A DNA stretch of 64,000 bases from Centropus unirufus (lineage: Eukaryota > Chordata > Aves > Cuculiformes > Centropidae), in assembly GCA_013397695.1 (NCBI GenBank), contig VYZI01000988.1:1-64000 (forward strand). Direction: 5' to 3'. Shown here in pieces: positions 41,501 to 51,749 of this stretch. How positions within the stretch are numbered: the stretch's first letter is position 1; each line of letters opens with the position of its first letter. Made by a program: the position numbers and the translations under genes. The notes below the pieces were generated by a model. It did no database searches. It had not been told where the DNA came from and saw only the letters and a program-made list of their open reading frames with translations.

Positions 41501-44500
41501 AGGCTGAAGCACCTGCTTCTCCTAATAATAATAGTAATAGCTGCAGATATCAACTACAAAATTGGGGTCTGGCCTGAGGTTACTTAGAGCTCTGTTACCA
41601 TAGAATGGTTTGAGTTGGAAGGGACCTTAAAGCTCACACAGTTTCACCCCTCCTTCCTTGCCATGGGCAGGGATACCTTCCACTGAATCACAGGTTACTC
41701 AACCTGGCCTTGACCACCTCCAGGGATGGGGCACCCATGACTTCTCTGGGCAACCTGGTCCACTGCCTCACCACCCTCACAGGAAAAAGTTTCTTCCTCG
41801 TATCTAAATCCCTCACTTTCATCTTAAAACTGCTTCCTTCTCATCCTAGTCCTGCAATCGCTGATAAAGAGTCCCTCCTCAGCTTTCCTGTATGCTCCCT
41901 TCTGTTGTCCAGGCTGGACAATCCCAGTCCTCTTTCTGTCTTCACATCGGAGGTGTTCCAACCCTCTGGCCATCTTCATGGCCCTCCCCTGGGATAATTA
42001 TGGCCTGTGTTGGGCTGCAGTGTACCTGTACAGTACCAGGAAATATTGTGCAGGAATTGACTCAAGCTGAGTTGAAAGTTGATTTTTGGTTTGTTTGTTT
42101 GCTTTTTTGAGGGTGACACTGTGAGTTTTGGTTTGTATCTCATCACAAAGCCTGGAACAGTGAGCCTATGGTGGTGGAGCCTCATGTTGCTGTGGTAGCA
42201 GGAGGATCACTTTCGGGGTTGCAACGCAGCGCTAGCCAGATCCTCCCAGGCATTTTAAATGCATTTGGAGTTGATGTCTTATGTCTTAATGTAACAAGAT
42301 AAGAACGTCATGGTATAGCGTGGTGTCATTCTGTTGGGACTAGAGGAGTGGAAGAGTGTGCAGAAAACTAGGAATATGGCCACAGACAGTGGCATAGAAA
42401 TGAGCATCAGTTACTTCGTATGTTAAGTGAAGATGGTGTCTTAACTTGGGATGTGCTCATGCACTTAAAAGTATCAACACAGCATATAGGCACAATATGT
42501 GAACTTGAAATTCTAGAATGTTCTTCCATTCTGGCCTGCCTTTGTTCTTTTTTACTTATTGTGACGTTAGTGCCCTTATAAATAAACATAGCCCATGAAA
42601 CTCCAAGGAGGCTGTTCTTTCTTGCAGTAGTCTCCTGTGCAGGAAAGCTGTTGCTCCTGAATGGAACCAGGCACTGTTGGGCAGTGCTTGTCTCTGTCCC
42701 ACACAGGTCCCTGCAGTCAGCAGTTTGTTTGGCTGCAGTGTGCAAACTGGGGTGGTGGTTAATTTATTGTGACATACAGTCCTGCCAGAGACTGTGCGCC
42801 AGGCATCTGTCTATCCAGAACTGTCCTGAGTGCTGTCCACGTACAGCCAGTTTAGAGTTGAAATTTGAGCAATTTGGGGTGAAATGTGCTATCCAGAGTA
42901 AAGGGGAGGAAACTGGACTCCTAGACCTTCTCTCATGCACCTAGAGAGGGTGACAGAGGAGAGGTTTGATGGCCAAGCATGTCAGATACTGAGAGGGGGG
43001 AATTTTCTTGATTTTGCTAACCCAACTTTTTCCAGAGAAGCATGACTGTACCAGGTATTCAGTCCCTCAGCTTTGAATTCTGCAGCATGAAAGGCAGTAG
43101 TGCTGAGCACAGTAACACCACTTGAAGAAGTGTTTTGAGACTCCTCTAGAATAGTTAAGGGAGTAAGTGGCACAGTTGCACTGGTATCTTGTGTTGGGGG
43201 ATGAGCAGCTGAGAGCTGTAGGATCATGGAAGATCTTTCCTGCTTCTGAATTTCCTGTATGGAGTGACTTGTTTAGTATGGATTTTGGAATGTCACACTC
43301 TTCCAGTTGCCTTCTCTCCACATGCCTTATGGCCAAGCACCTTATCTTCAATTGTGGCAAAGTTTCGGTGATCCTTTATTATTAGATTTGCCTGTTTGTT
43401 TTCAGGAGCTCCCAACACAGCAGAATTAAGAATTTGTCGTGTGAACAAGAACTGTGGAAGTGTAAAAGGAGGAGATGAAATATTTCTTCTGTGTGACAAA
43501 GTCCAGAAAGGTAATCTTGCCTAGGCTTTTTTCTTTCTGATTGTCCCTAGTGGCTGACTTTCTAGCCAGGGAGCAGAAGCCCTTCACCACACTATAGTGA
43601 ATACACACAGTGGTCAGGTTTTATTGTAGGCAGAATAGCTTTCAGATTCAAGGGCTCTCACCACCTCTGAAAGATACTCTGTCCTGTTAAAGTCAAGCCA
43701 TTTACTTTGCATCTGAATTCTGAGTCTTCTCTGTTTCCCTAAGCCTCTTTTTCTGCTGCAAATTTTCAGTTCTTCAGCTTAACAATAGGTATCTTCTGTT
43801 TCTGATGGACTAGATGACATAGAAGTCAGATTTGTCTTGGACAACTGGGAGGCCAAGGGTTCCTTCTCACAAGCTGATGTTCACCGTCAAGTTGCAATTG
43901 TGTTCAGAACACCACCATTTCTCAAAGACATCACTGAGCCTGTCACGGTAAAAATGCAGCTGCGAAGACCTTCAGACCAGGAAGTCAGTGAACCTATGGA
44001 TTTCAGATACCTACCAGATGAAAAGGGTATGTTTCCAATTAGCCAGATCTCTTAAGAGCAATTATCAGTCCTTGTGTTGATGATGTAGCTAAATTAGTAA
44101 GAATGCTACAACTCTCCAATTTACACAGTAGATTTTGGGATTTTAGAAGTAAAAATAGTCAGTTTGCTCCCTCTTTCAATAGGTGTCTTGAGGCACTGTT
44201 AATAACATTGTCTTGGTTAGTGGTCTCACATTTGAAATATCTTTCTTTAAATATATTTTACTACAACTACAGGCTACCAGTGTAAGTTTTAGAAAGTTCC
44301 CTCACTGATTACATCAAAGAGAAATGTAATGCTTATTCCTGCTACCCCTGTCTCTGTAGATCCATACGGCAACAAAGCAAAAAGGCAGAGATCAACACTG
44401 GCTTGGCAAAAGCTCATACAGGACTGTGGTAAGGAAAATATTTTTCTTTGTCTTGTTCAAGTAAAATTATATTTAGATGGAGTTACTCACTGTATAAGCG

Positions 44501-46389
44501 AATATGCAGTGTAAATTTATGCTCTCCCCCATTGCAGGATCAAATGCGACAGAGTGGCCCAAAGCAGTTCCATTCCCTGATGTCACTTCTGAAGTGAAGC
44601 TGATTAAGAAAGGTAGGTTTTTGTCTGCATATCCCAGTCCAACAGCAGTTCGAACCAAACAGTTCCCGATTGCTGTGGGGAAGGGCATTTTTCACTGAAG
44701 GCGCTGAAGTTCCCAAGGTAGCAATAGTACCCATCTCTTACTTTTCCTCCTCCTTTTTTCTCCTCCGGTTTCTCCTCAAAGCCTCAGCCATGCTGCAGCT
44801 TCCCCTTTGCATGGGAGAGGCTACACATTCTTCATCTTTAAGCATTGCTGGCTTTCAGCTTTACTTTAGATAAGTACTGATTTTCTCTGAGTTCAGATAC
44901 TTAGCCCTCCAAATGTACACTCAGTTCCTGGCCTTCCCTCCTTTGCTTGAAATGCCAATATTCTCTTCAGGGTTTCTTCCTGCGAGATACTGGTACTTTT
45001 GACTGTAAAAACTGAAATTATCAGTTCTTAAGTGTCGCTGTCACATTCAGCATTTGCCAGATGAGGTGAGTAGTTGTCTTCCTGCTGTCTGGACATCTGA
45101 GGTCCACCCTGGAGAGCAGTTCAGCATGTATCACAGTGCCCATGAACACAGACTTAGGGACAACCTTATTGCTCTCTAAAACTACCTAAAAGGAGGTTGT
45201 ATTGAGGTGGGTGCTGGTCTCTTAAGTAACAAGCAATAGGATGAGAGGAAATGGCCTCAAGTTGTGCCAGGGCAGGTTTAGTTTGGGTATTGGGAAAAAT
45301 TTCTTTAATGAAAGGGTGGTGTAGCATTGGAACAGGCTGCCCAGGGAAATGGTGGAGTTGCCATTCCTGGAGGTTTTACAAAAATATATAGATATGGCAC
45401 TTCGGGACATGGCTTAGTAGGCACAGTGGTGGTCTGTTGATGGTTGGACCTGATGATCATAAAGGTCTTTTCCAACCTTAATGGTTCTATGATATAATCT
45501 TACTAAGACAGCACCATTTTTGCTTTGCTTTTTATCATTGTAATTTTAAAAATATTTTAAAAGTCATTAAAATGCAGTCACATGTTTTGTTTCCATAGAA
45601 CCAAACATGTTTCCATCCACACTGATGATGTTGGGGCTTGGAACCCTGCCCAGCACTAGCCAGATCTACCCTGGCAGCAACCAGATCCCCCATCCGCCAG
45701 CACAGGTGGGGTCAGGGAAGCAAGACATGCCCTTGTGCTGGCAGATGCTTTACAGCACCACCCCTTCGGCTGGCAGCCTGCTAAATGCACACCCACAGAA
45801 CAGCTTTGCGGCCGATGTGTCTCAGTCTGCTGTTCAGGGCAGCAGCGTGCTCCCGCCATTGCATGACAACCCTCTGAACTGGCCCGATGAGAAGGATTCA
45901 GGCTTCTACCGGAACTTCAGCGGCACAGATGGGATGGGAGCAGTGGCAGCATCAACTGCAGACGAGCAGAGTATTTCTAGTAACAGCATCGTGCACCAGG
46001 CTCATCCTGCCAGTGTCCCTGCAGTCAGCATCCTGAACATGGAGACCGATGACATGAACTGCACCAGTATAAACTTTGAAAAGTATAATTCAGTGTTAAA
46101 TGCAAGCAATTCCAGACAGGAGCTCCCTCAGGTGCCTCTGGCTTGCCCACCCATAGCAGCCCTGGGCAGCAGCACACCTTTTAATTTGCGATCTAACTTA
46201 GCTGATCCAGGAGCTTACAGTTTTATAGATGAAGATGTTTTAAGTGAATCCAGACTATCCACCAAACCGATCCCAAATGATCACAACAGCATTGCAGATA
46301 CCCAGTACTATGACACTGATGCTGTCCACACTGATGAGCTCTATCAGTCTTTCCAACTTGATAACATAATACAAAGCTATAACCACTGA
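14564..46389 (+). CDS. REL: c-Rel proto-oncogene, NF-kB subunit (complete, 10 coding exons)
   Basis: Joined exons 14564-14570, 20428-20570, 23459-23607, 27695-27786, 38943-39083, 43406-43510, 43814-44026, 44360-44428, 44538-44612 and 45599-46389 give 1785 nt, 594 residues plus TGA, with no internal stop and GT-AG at every junction. Seen: the Rel DNA-recognition loop RFRYKCEG (about residues 21-28), a complete Rel homology domain (about 8-283), a PKA-type RRPS (263-266), a basic nuclear localisation signal KAKRQR (289-294), and a Ser/Pro/Asn-rich C-terminal region in one exon (332-594). Known of the family: c-Rel binds kB sites as a homo- or heterodimer with p50 or p65, is held in the cytoplasm by IkB, and drives lymphocyte activation genes. 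Chicken c-Rel is about 598 residues, so the length is right. The start has A at -3 and G at +4. This is the intron-containing cellular gene, not the retroviral derivative. Exon joins were made by eye. Confidence 0.97.
14814..14868 (+). repeat. Alternating purine-pyrimidine microsatellite (GT/CG)
   Basis: An interrupted (GT)n run passes into a GC/GT/AC alternating stretch near 14845-14868. It lies in REL intron 1, about 250 bp after the start codon. The alternating pattern is the kind that favours Z-DNA. Confidence 0.8.
15733..15820 (+). mobile_element. CR1 LINE 3'-end fragment in REL intron 1
   Basis: It ends TTCCTTCCAACCCAAACC followed by ATTCTATGATTCTATGA, the CR1 3' terminus with two tail units. 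Only the last 90 bp or so is present. Confidence 0.9.
16631..16666. repeat. AT-rich microsatellite
   Basis: An imperfect TA/TAAATA repeat within REL intron 1. A shorter TTTA repeat lies at about 16117-16132. Confidence 0.8.
18432..19352 (-). mobile_element. Antisense CR1 LINE copy in REL intron 1
   Basis: Read on the minus strand it has the CR1 3' block (GACCTCAAGGATCATCTGG is its complement on +) and ORF2 remnants such as [18 protein letters not shown] at 18506-18727. It belongs to a different, longer CR1 type than the copy at 13.3 kb. The right-hand end is hard to place exactly. Confidence 0.92.
20428..20570 (+). CDS. REL: REL exon 2: N-terminal Rel homology domain, DNA-recognition loop
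   Basis: Acceptor TTTTTAAG precedes 20428 and donor GTAAAT starts at 20571. It encodes residues 3-50, including [10 protein letters not shown] and the base-contacting loop RFRYKCEG, whose Cys is the redox-sensitive residue of Rel proteins. It ends at a whole codon (phase 0). Confidence 0.96.
20571..23458 (+). other. REL: REL intron 2
   Basis: 2.89 kb without a recognised gene. About 21040-22420 is strikingly purine-rich (A+G) on the + strand. The short open frames in it look like products of that composition, not genes. Confidence 0.8.
23459..23607 (+). CDS. REL: REL exon 3: Rel homology domain
   Basis: Acceptor TTTTTTGTAG, donor GTGAGT at 23608. It encodes residues 51-100, including [13 protein letters not shown] and [13 protein letters not shown], core beta strands of the RHD N-terminal domain. 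The final Ser codon is split after two bases (phase 2). Confidence 0.96.
23608..27694 (+). other. REL: REL intron 3
   Basis: 4.09 kb with no gene or clear transposon recognised. It contains a perfect inverted repeat at 27057-27087. Confidence 0.8.
27057..27087. repeat. Perfect 14-bp inverted repeat with 3-nt loop
   Basis: Arms AAACACAAATTAAT (27057-27070) and ATTAATTTGTGTTT (27074-27087) flank AAA. It lies in REL intron 3, about 600 bp before exon 4. Confidence 0.85.
27695..27786 (+). CDS. REL: REL exon 4: Rel homology domain
   Basis: Acceptor ends at TTCTTCAG and donor GTGAGT starts at 27787. It encodes residues 100-131, including [16 protein letters not shown] and KKINPFN. The 11.16 kb intron after it is the longest in the gene. 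Confidence 0.95.
31372..31726 (+). mobile_element. CR1 LINE internal fragment, 3' end missing
   Basis: The end of ORF2 is recognisable in the GTCCAGAGGAGGGCTGC and CTGGAGAAGACAGTGC-type blocks. It stops near the position where CR1 continues into its 3'UTR, so the tail has been lost, probably by deletion. Confidence 0.88.
32967..33001. repeat. 12-bp inverted repeat next to a CR1 copy
   Basis: Arms TGCTGATGCATG (32967-32978) and CATGCATCAGCA (32990-33001) are separated by 11 nt. It ends 25 bp before the antisense CR1 at 33026. Confidence 0.8.
33026..33475 (-). mobile_element. Antisense CR1 LINE 3' portion in REL intron 4
   Basis: It begins with the complement of the CR1 tail (TAGAATGGTTTGAG) and continues through the 3'UTR into the ORF2 end. 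Its 5' limit near 33475 is approximate. Confidence 0.9.
37038..37085. repeat. AT-only simple repeat
   Basis: Imperfect TAATTAT repeats in REL intron 4. Confidence 0.75.
38943..39083 (+). CDS. REL: REL exon 5: end of the RHD N-terminal domain
   Basis: Acceptor CTGCCGTTCAG, donor GTAAGT at 39084. It encodes residues 131-178, including [18 protein letters not shown] and [11 protein letters not shown]. Its 141 nt are flanked by phase-1 introns on both sides, so skipping would keep frame. Confidence 0.96.
40542..40969 (-). mobile_element. Antisense CR1 LINE 3' portion in REL intron 5
   Basis: The minus-strand frame at 40563-40967 still reads as the CR1 ORF2 end ([20 protein letters not shown], then [20 protein letters not shown]) almost to the 3' end. 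That suggests a relatively young copy. Confidence 0.94.
41597..41995 (-). mobile_element. Antisense CR1 LINE 3' portion in REL intron 5
   Basis: It starts with the complement of the CR1 3' end (CATAGAATGGTTTGAGTTGG) and runs into the ORF2 region. It appears to be of the same subtype as the 33 kb copy. Confidence 0.93.
43406..43510 (+). CDS. REL: REL exon 6: start of the dimerisation (IPT) domain
   Basis: Acceptor TTGTTTTCAG, donor GTAATC at 43511. It encodes residues 178-213, including [17 protein letters not shown] and [14 protein letters not shown], the first strands of the RHD dimerisation domain. 105 nt, phase 1 on both sides. Confidence 0.96.
43511..43813 (+). other. REL: REL intron 6
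   Basis: 303 bp between two RHD exons. Nothing else seen in it. Confidence 0.9.
43814..44026 (+). CDS. REL: REL exon 7: dimerisation domain and PKA site
   Basis: Acceptor GGACTAG precedes 43814 and donor GTATGT starts at 44027. It encodes residues 213-284: the rest of the IPT-type dimerisation domain, with [13 protein letters not shown] and the RRPSDQE phosphorylation motif, and then the stretch FRYLPDEK. 213 nt, phase 1 on both sides. Confidence 0.96.
44027..44359 (+). other. REL: REL intron 7
   Basis: 333 bp, AT-rich. Nothing else seen in it. Confidence 0.9.
44360..44428 (+). CDS. REL: REL exon 8: nuclear localisation signal
   Basis: Acceptor TCTCTGTAG, donor GTAAGG at 44429. It encodes residues 284-307 with the basic cluster KAKRQRS, the c-Rel NLS that IkB masks, followed by [11 protein letters not shown]. 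69 nt, phase 1 on both sides. Confidence 0.95.
44538..44612 (+). CDS. REL: REL exon 9: linker to the transactivation region
   Basis: Acceptor CCCCATTGCAG, donor GTAGGT at 44613. It encodes residues 307-332, a poorly conserved linker with [12 protein letters not shown] and VKLIKK. The intron before it is only 109 bp, the shortest in the gene. Confidence 0.93.
44613..45598 (+). other. REL: REL intron 9
   Basis: 986 bp. The second half is mostly a sense CR1 copy that ends 105 bp before the acceptor of exon 10. Confidence 0.9.
45150..45493 (+). mobile_element. CR1 LINE 3' portion in REL intron 9
   Basis: Sense CR1 from the ORF2 end through the 3'UTR, ending TTCCAACCTTAATGGTTCTATGAT. It is inverted relative to the copies at 40.5 and 48.5 kb. 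Confidence 0.93.
45599..46389 (+). CDS. REL: REL exon 10: C-terminal transactivation domain and stop
   Basis: Acceptor TTTCCATAG. The open frame runs to TGA at 46387-46389 and encodes residues 332-594. It is rich in Ser, Pro, Asn and Gln and includes the conserved acidic block [22 protein letters not shown] and the terminal [13 protein letters not shown]. This region carries the transactivation function of c-Rel and evolves faster than the RHD. The next bases begin the 3'UTR. Confidence 0.96.
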
Positions 46390-48533
46390 GCCAGCTGGAA
46401 GCGAGCACGTAGTGCTTTTCAGGGGACTGTAGCTGTGTGAAGAGGAGTAACTTACGCTTCTGGAGTCCCTGCTTTCTCTTTCGGAATGTTACTGTGCAAG
46501 TTTCATGATAGAACTTAAGGTTATGTTACACCCCAAAGACTGGTGCCCATAAAGAGAGGTGGGAATAGTGTTTGAGGGTTCTGCACCCTAGGAGTACCCT
46601 GTATACATATTTTTACATTGTTGAAAAGGGAAGTGTTAACACTTGAATCTTCCTTACCTTTGGGGACTGTAAAAGCTAGCATCTTCAAAAGGGTTAAAAT
46701 TCCAAATACTTCACAGGGTTCATATTATTTGAAAAAGAACAATTTTTGCTATGGAAATTAAATTGAATTTTTGATAGGGCATAAATTAGAAAAAAACTTG
46801 CACATAAGCACTCTAGTTCAGACTCGCCTAACAGCAGTAAAAGTTTTACTCAGCTTACTTGAAAGGCTTAGGTTTCTTACGCTCTTTCATGTAAAATCTC
46901 CTGAAACAAGACCATAATTTTTCACATTTTCACCACACTCCATTTGCTTTGAAGGCAAATTGACTCAAATTTTTTTTAATGACTGTGTCATTGTTAGATA
47001 TATTTTAAAAGACCGGAAGGTTGGAGTTTTTAAATAGTCTAGCTCTATAGTAAATGAATCACTGCACAAAAGCAATGAACAGAAAGTAAGGACTACTCCG
47101 CACTTCTTCCCAAGTGCTCTATTTTTAAGGACAAATCCCTGTTGCTTTAGGAATGGAGCACACTTATTTCTCTGGAAGTTTTTGTGCGTGTGTAGCTTTG
47201 TGTATTTTATTTTGAACTGCAGAAATGCATTGAGCAGAAGCATCTACCTGTTCTTTCCTCAGGTATCCTGGCAGTTTCCTGCTATGCAAGTGACTGCTTA
47301 AAAGAAGGCTCAGATCCTGCCTCTGCCTTCCCAAGAAAGCTCTGGGGCAAACCTGGAGGCAGTCTTGGGGCAGCCTTGTCTAGGTGCACTCCATTAATAA
47401 CTTTAAGCCATTTCAGTCCGTAATAATTGAAAAAACTTTTCTTTACTCTGTATCAGCAACCAGAACTTCTCCCTTCCACTTGATTCCCAGTCTTCATTCT
47501 TAGCCTGATGTTCAGTGAGACCTCGCATGGGTAACTGGCTAGGTGAGGCACTCTATTCTTCCTTCTAGGGCTTTGCTTTGTTACTATTCACTTTTTCTAT
47601 AAAGCAACACAGCAAGAAATACGAAAGCGTATTTCTTAAGTTATAAAGCTGTTTTGTATGGCAGATGGGGTTTAGGAATCTAATCATTATTGTTTGGCAA
47701 CTAAAAATGCATCTTGAAAAGAAGCAATGAAAAAAGCACGCTCCAATATATAAAACGATACAAGCCAAAATCAGAAGAAGTCACTTGAGGTGTGTAGTTG
47801 GATGTGAGGCATAAACACCTCCAAAACCCTCTGTACAGGTTTACAGGAAAGCAATGATCATTAACTGCAATAATTCATGGCATTTAAAGCAGTGTGAGTG
47901 CTGCTGCTGTGCATTACTCTGATTGCACAGGTTTGACAGAATATGCTCCTTAGGCATATACTTAAGCAATAGGAAGACCAAAGAAATACAAAGAAAGCTT
48001 GAAATGTGATTTTTATTCAGTTCTTTCTTTGAAGTTCTCAGTTTTAAGTATATTAAATGTAAACATTTTACTCACTTCATAAAAAGCTCTTTATAGTACA
48101 ATTTGTTTTTACTGTATAATTATTTTCAAAGTTGTGTTTTCCTTTGTCAACAACTTGGTTTGGTAATTAAACAACTGTTCGTACAAAGTACTCGGCTTGT
48201 GCAACCTTCTCAGCTTCATGACATCCCTCACCAGAAGAAATCCAGACAACTGGGAGAAGGTAGGTTAGAAGTTTCTTGTACTGGGGCTTCTTAGAGGATT
48301 TTCTACTCACAATTACTGCTGGCCACTACACAACCTAAAATGATGTGTGCAGTAATGGTTCATCTGCACTAAGCAATTGACTTTTTAGGCAGAGGGAGCG
48401 GATGCTTTCATGCTCTGGAGCTGTGACTCTGGTGCAGCTTACTCCAGGTGAAGCTAAGCTGATGCAAACCCAAAAACATAGGGGGGAATTAGAGGTCAGC
48501 AGTTGACTGGAGAAACAACAGCTTTATTATGAG

Positions 48534-49306
48534 TCACAGAATCACGAGGTTGGAAAAGACCTCTGAGATCATAGAGTCCAACTGTACCTGTCTACCACTA
48601 AACCATATCCCTAAGCACATCATCTACCCATCTTTTAGCCTCCCTGGGCAGCCTGTTCCAGCAACTGATTACTCTTTCAGTGAAAAACATCTTTCTAATC
48701 TCCAACCTCAACCTCCTCTGGCACAGCTTGAGGCCATTCCCCCTTGTCCAATCAACTGTCACTTGAGAGAAGAGACCAGCGCCCACCTCTCTACAACCTC
48801 CTTTCAGATAGTTGTAGGCAGTGATAATGTCTCCCCTCAGCCTCCTCTTTTTCAGGCTGAGTAACCCCAGTTCCCTCATCCACTCCTCAGAAGACTTGTT
48901 CTCCAGCCCCTTCACTAGCTTTTTCCTCCTTCTCTGGACATGCTCCAGAATATCAACATCCTTCTTGTAGAGAGGGGCCGAGAACTGAACACAGGATTCC
49001 AGGTGCGGCCTCGCCAGTGCTATTTGGCAGCATCACCTCCCTGGCCCTGCTGGCCGCATTGTTTCTGAAACAGGCCAAGATGCCATTGGCTTTCTTGGCT
49101 ACCTGGACACACTTTTGGTTCATACTCATTTGGCTGTTAACTGACACGTCCAGGTCCTTCTCTAGGCAGCTTTCTAGCCACTCTTCCCCAAGCCTGTAGT
49201 GCTGCACAGGGTTGTTGTGTCCCAAGTGCAGGCCCTGGCTTTTGGCATCCCATTGGTCTCTGCCCATCCAGCCTGCCCAGATCCCTTTGGAGCCCTTTCA
49301 GTGCAG
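48534..49306 (-). mobile_element. Antisense CR1 LINE copy downstream of REL
   Basis: A long fragment with two readable ORF2 pieces on the minus strand: MRELGLLSLKKRRLRGDI at 48598-48915 and GEAAPGILCSVLGP-type sequence at 48953-49267, in different frames. A frameshift separates them, so the copy is dead. It would lie in the REL 3'UTR if the distal poly(A) site is used. Confidence 0.95.
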
Positions 49307-51552
49307 AAGAGGATAGCGTAAAGGAACACTGGACCTCAGCTGTTAGTATTTTTCACATAACATGCTTGAAAATATCTACCTCTTTTGCATGTGCAAAACA
49401 AGAACCTCAAGAACAAGCTTAAATCTTAGTCCTACAACCATCCCACTTGAGTTCTCACAAGTAGGTATCTTTTTAAAAGTACAACATAAGTGTTCTTGCT
49501 GCAATATTCATTACAGATTATGGTAATTCAAAGTGTTTACCTTGTATATAGAAACAAAGTTAAAAAAAAGACTCCATTTCATTTTCTTATTTTTTCATAT
49601 GATCACTGAACAGTAATGGAAGTGCATCATCAGCGTTTCTTCCCTTCATTTGGCTAAATCACATTTATCACAAAAGCAAGCAATTTGGGAATTTCTGATG
49701 GACCGCTGCATTGTACGGAGAGGAGATCAGACACAGCATGTTTAATCTTTGCAGCCTTTTTTTATCTGCACTTTGATTCTTAACATGATTACCATCATCA
49801 CCATGATAATGTACAGGGCATTGCAGAAGGAGCTGCACATGGGAGTGTCTTGAGTGTCCTTGCACACACCAGGAGCAGAAACCCTTTCTGCTTCTGCCTT
49901 GTTAGCAGTGTTGCCCTCTTGGAAAGAGCTCTCCTAATGTATGTCCTGTTCATAGTGCAGCCTTGTTTACATTTTTTCCCCTGTAGTTTATTGAATTTAT
50001 AAATAATACTTCAGTTCATTTGGAGTTTCAGGAACTCACTGAAATTCTCTTTTGTTTGTTTTTCTGAGTTCATCTTCTGAGGTTTTCCATCATTCATGAC
50101 ACTCCCTTTCTGGGTACAAACTATTATCTGAGATGACTGGTCCTGGACTCTGTTGCTCATAGCTTTAAAATTAAAAACAAAATAAATATTGCTGCCTGAA
50201 TCATGTTCCTATTATTTTTGTGTTAGAAAAACAGGAGCTTCTGAATTACTACCATACTTAGGCTGCAGTGGAGGAAAACAAATGAGGAGAGCTCTGACAG
50301 GCCAGCACAGGCAGTGTATAATATTTAGACTTACTTTTCAAGATCAGTTTTTAGAAGCTCCTGGAAAATCTATCAATTAATGCCTTTTTGAGCTTTCAGC
50401 TAAAGATACCACACAGCTGTTCCATTACAAGGTCCTGGCATCACTGAACTGAAACACATCTCTGTAGTCCTCCCTGTCCCCGAACAGTGGTTTGTCTTGG
50501 CAAATATTACCTTTCTTATTACTGAAATGTTAATGAATGAAGCACCCTTAAAGTCCGAACCTTAATTTCTCATTGACAGTTTAACTCTTCAAAGAGATGC
50601 AGAAGCATCTTGCAAATAGATTAACATGACACAGGCATAAAAAGGGGTTTTCCTAAAGTTGTAAGTGGTGCTTTCTATGAAATAGTTAAAATCGCAGAAG
50701 CAGAGAGGAAAAACTCACATCTTCTCTATTCCAGGCAAGTTCCCAGGCATCCAGCCAAGCTGAGGCACCAGAAAAAACATATTATGCTACAAACCAAAGC
50801 TTTTAATCTTTGTCTTGATATTTCAGTACTGACACCTTTCAGTCCATTTATATTTTCCTACACTTTGAGGTCCTTGTTCTTCCTGTTTTTCTTTAGATTT
50901 CCATTGTGCACCACTGCCAGGAGTTCCTGATCTTTTTATATATGGTGACTCAGTCGGGGAAATCCTGTGCCTGTAGAGGACTACAACCAGGCCAGGGGCT
51001 GCTGAGGCCTTAAATACCTAAAACTGCTGTTTCTGGGAAGCCTCGCTGATGGTTTTAAATGAGAAAGTATTGGTTTTGAGTGCAAAGTTTTCCCCTGAAA
51101 GCTGGTTTTTTTTTCCTTTGAAAAGTGGTTTCTCTGGGAGACAAATTTCTCCTTCTCTAAAACTGACACTGACCAAAAAGCAGAGAGCAGAGCGCTGCCT
51201 TGTTCAAGGCACAACCCTACTGACTGCAGCCTCCCATACTTTTAAGAAATAACTCCTGCATGAATAGTGCTCAGGAAAAGTTAGGACTGGGGTTTAGGTA
51301 ACAATGCTACCTGTATCTAGACAAGAAAAGCCACAGCATCCAATATAAACAGTTTTAAAACAATCTGCTTTGAGGGAGGGTTATTTTTAACTCAAACATT
51401 TTAAACTACTGCAGAAAACCTATTTGCTGTACTGGCTCTATACACCATTTGCAGGTTACACCATTTATCTCCTTAAATTTTTATTTTTTTTTTAAAAAAA
51501 GAAGACTAATTACCAATACAGTGCTTACCACCATCTTTTTATGCCCAGGAGG

Positions 51553-51558
51553 AATAAA
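51553..51558 (+). promoter_or_regulatory. Candidate distal REL poly(A) signal
   Basis: AATAAA on the + strand, 5.16 kb after the REL stop. It is a candidate only, because nearer signals exist. Confidence 0.3.
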
Positions 51559-51601
51559 AGGCTAGAGATTGCATGAAGGCTACCTATGCCACAGTGTTTA
51601 G

Positions 51602-51607
51602 TTTATT
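51602..51607 (-). promoter_or_regulatory. PUS10: PUS10 poly(A) signal
   Basis: AATAAA on the minus strand (TTTATT on +), 143 bp after the PUS10 stop codon. This is the first canonical signal after the stop and predicts a short 3'UTR. Confidence 0.6.
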
Positions 51608-51749
51608 CAAAGTAACAGTATCCTTTGGCAGACCAACCTGATCCAAATGTTCCACAGAAACACTTTGCGACCAAGCTGCACTGCTGAACAGAGCTCAGTA
51701 ACCAACTTCCAACAGAAGAGCTGCTTCTTCCTCGTCCCATCTTGAAAAG

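Larger units (their letters stand above)
39084..43405 (+). other. REL: REL intron 5
   Basis: 4.32 kb, containing two antisense CR1 copies about 0.6 kb apart. No other gene seen. Confidence 0.85.
46390..51749. other. Region between the REL and PUS10 stop codons (REL 3'UTR, CR1, PUS10 3'UTR)
   Basis: The REL 3'UTR begins at 46390. Its end is not certain: + strand signals include ATTAAA at 48052, AATAAA at 50181 and AATAAA at 51553. Apart from the CR1 copy at 48534-49306 I see no other gene. Confidence 0.7.

Noticed and set aside
14564..46389. REL-like sequence as an integrated retroviral copy
   Set aside because: It has nine introns with proper splice sites, a CpG-island promoter, conserved synteny with PUS10 and no LTR, gag, pol or env nearby. 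It is the cellular gene.
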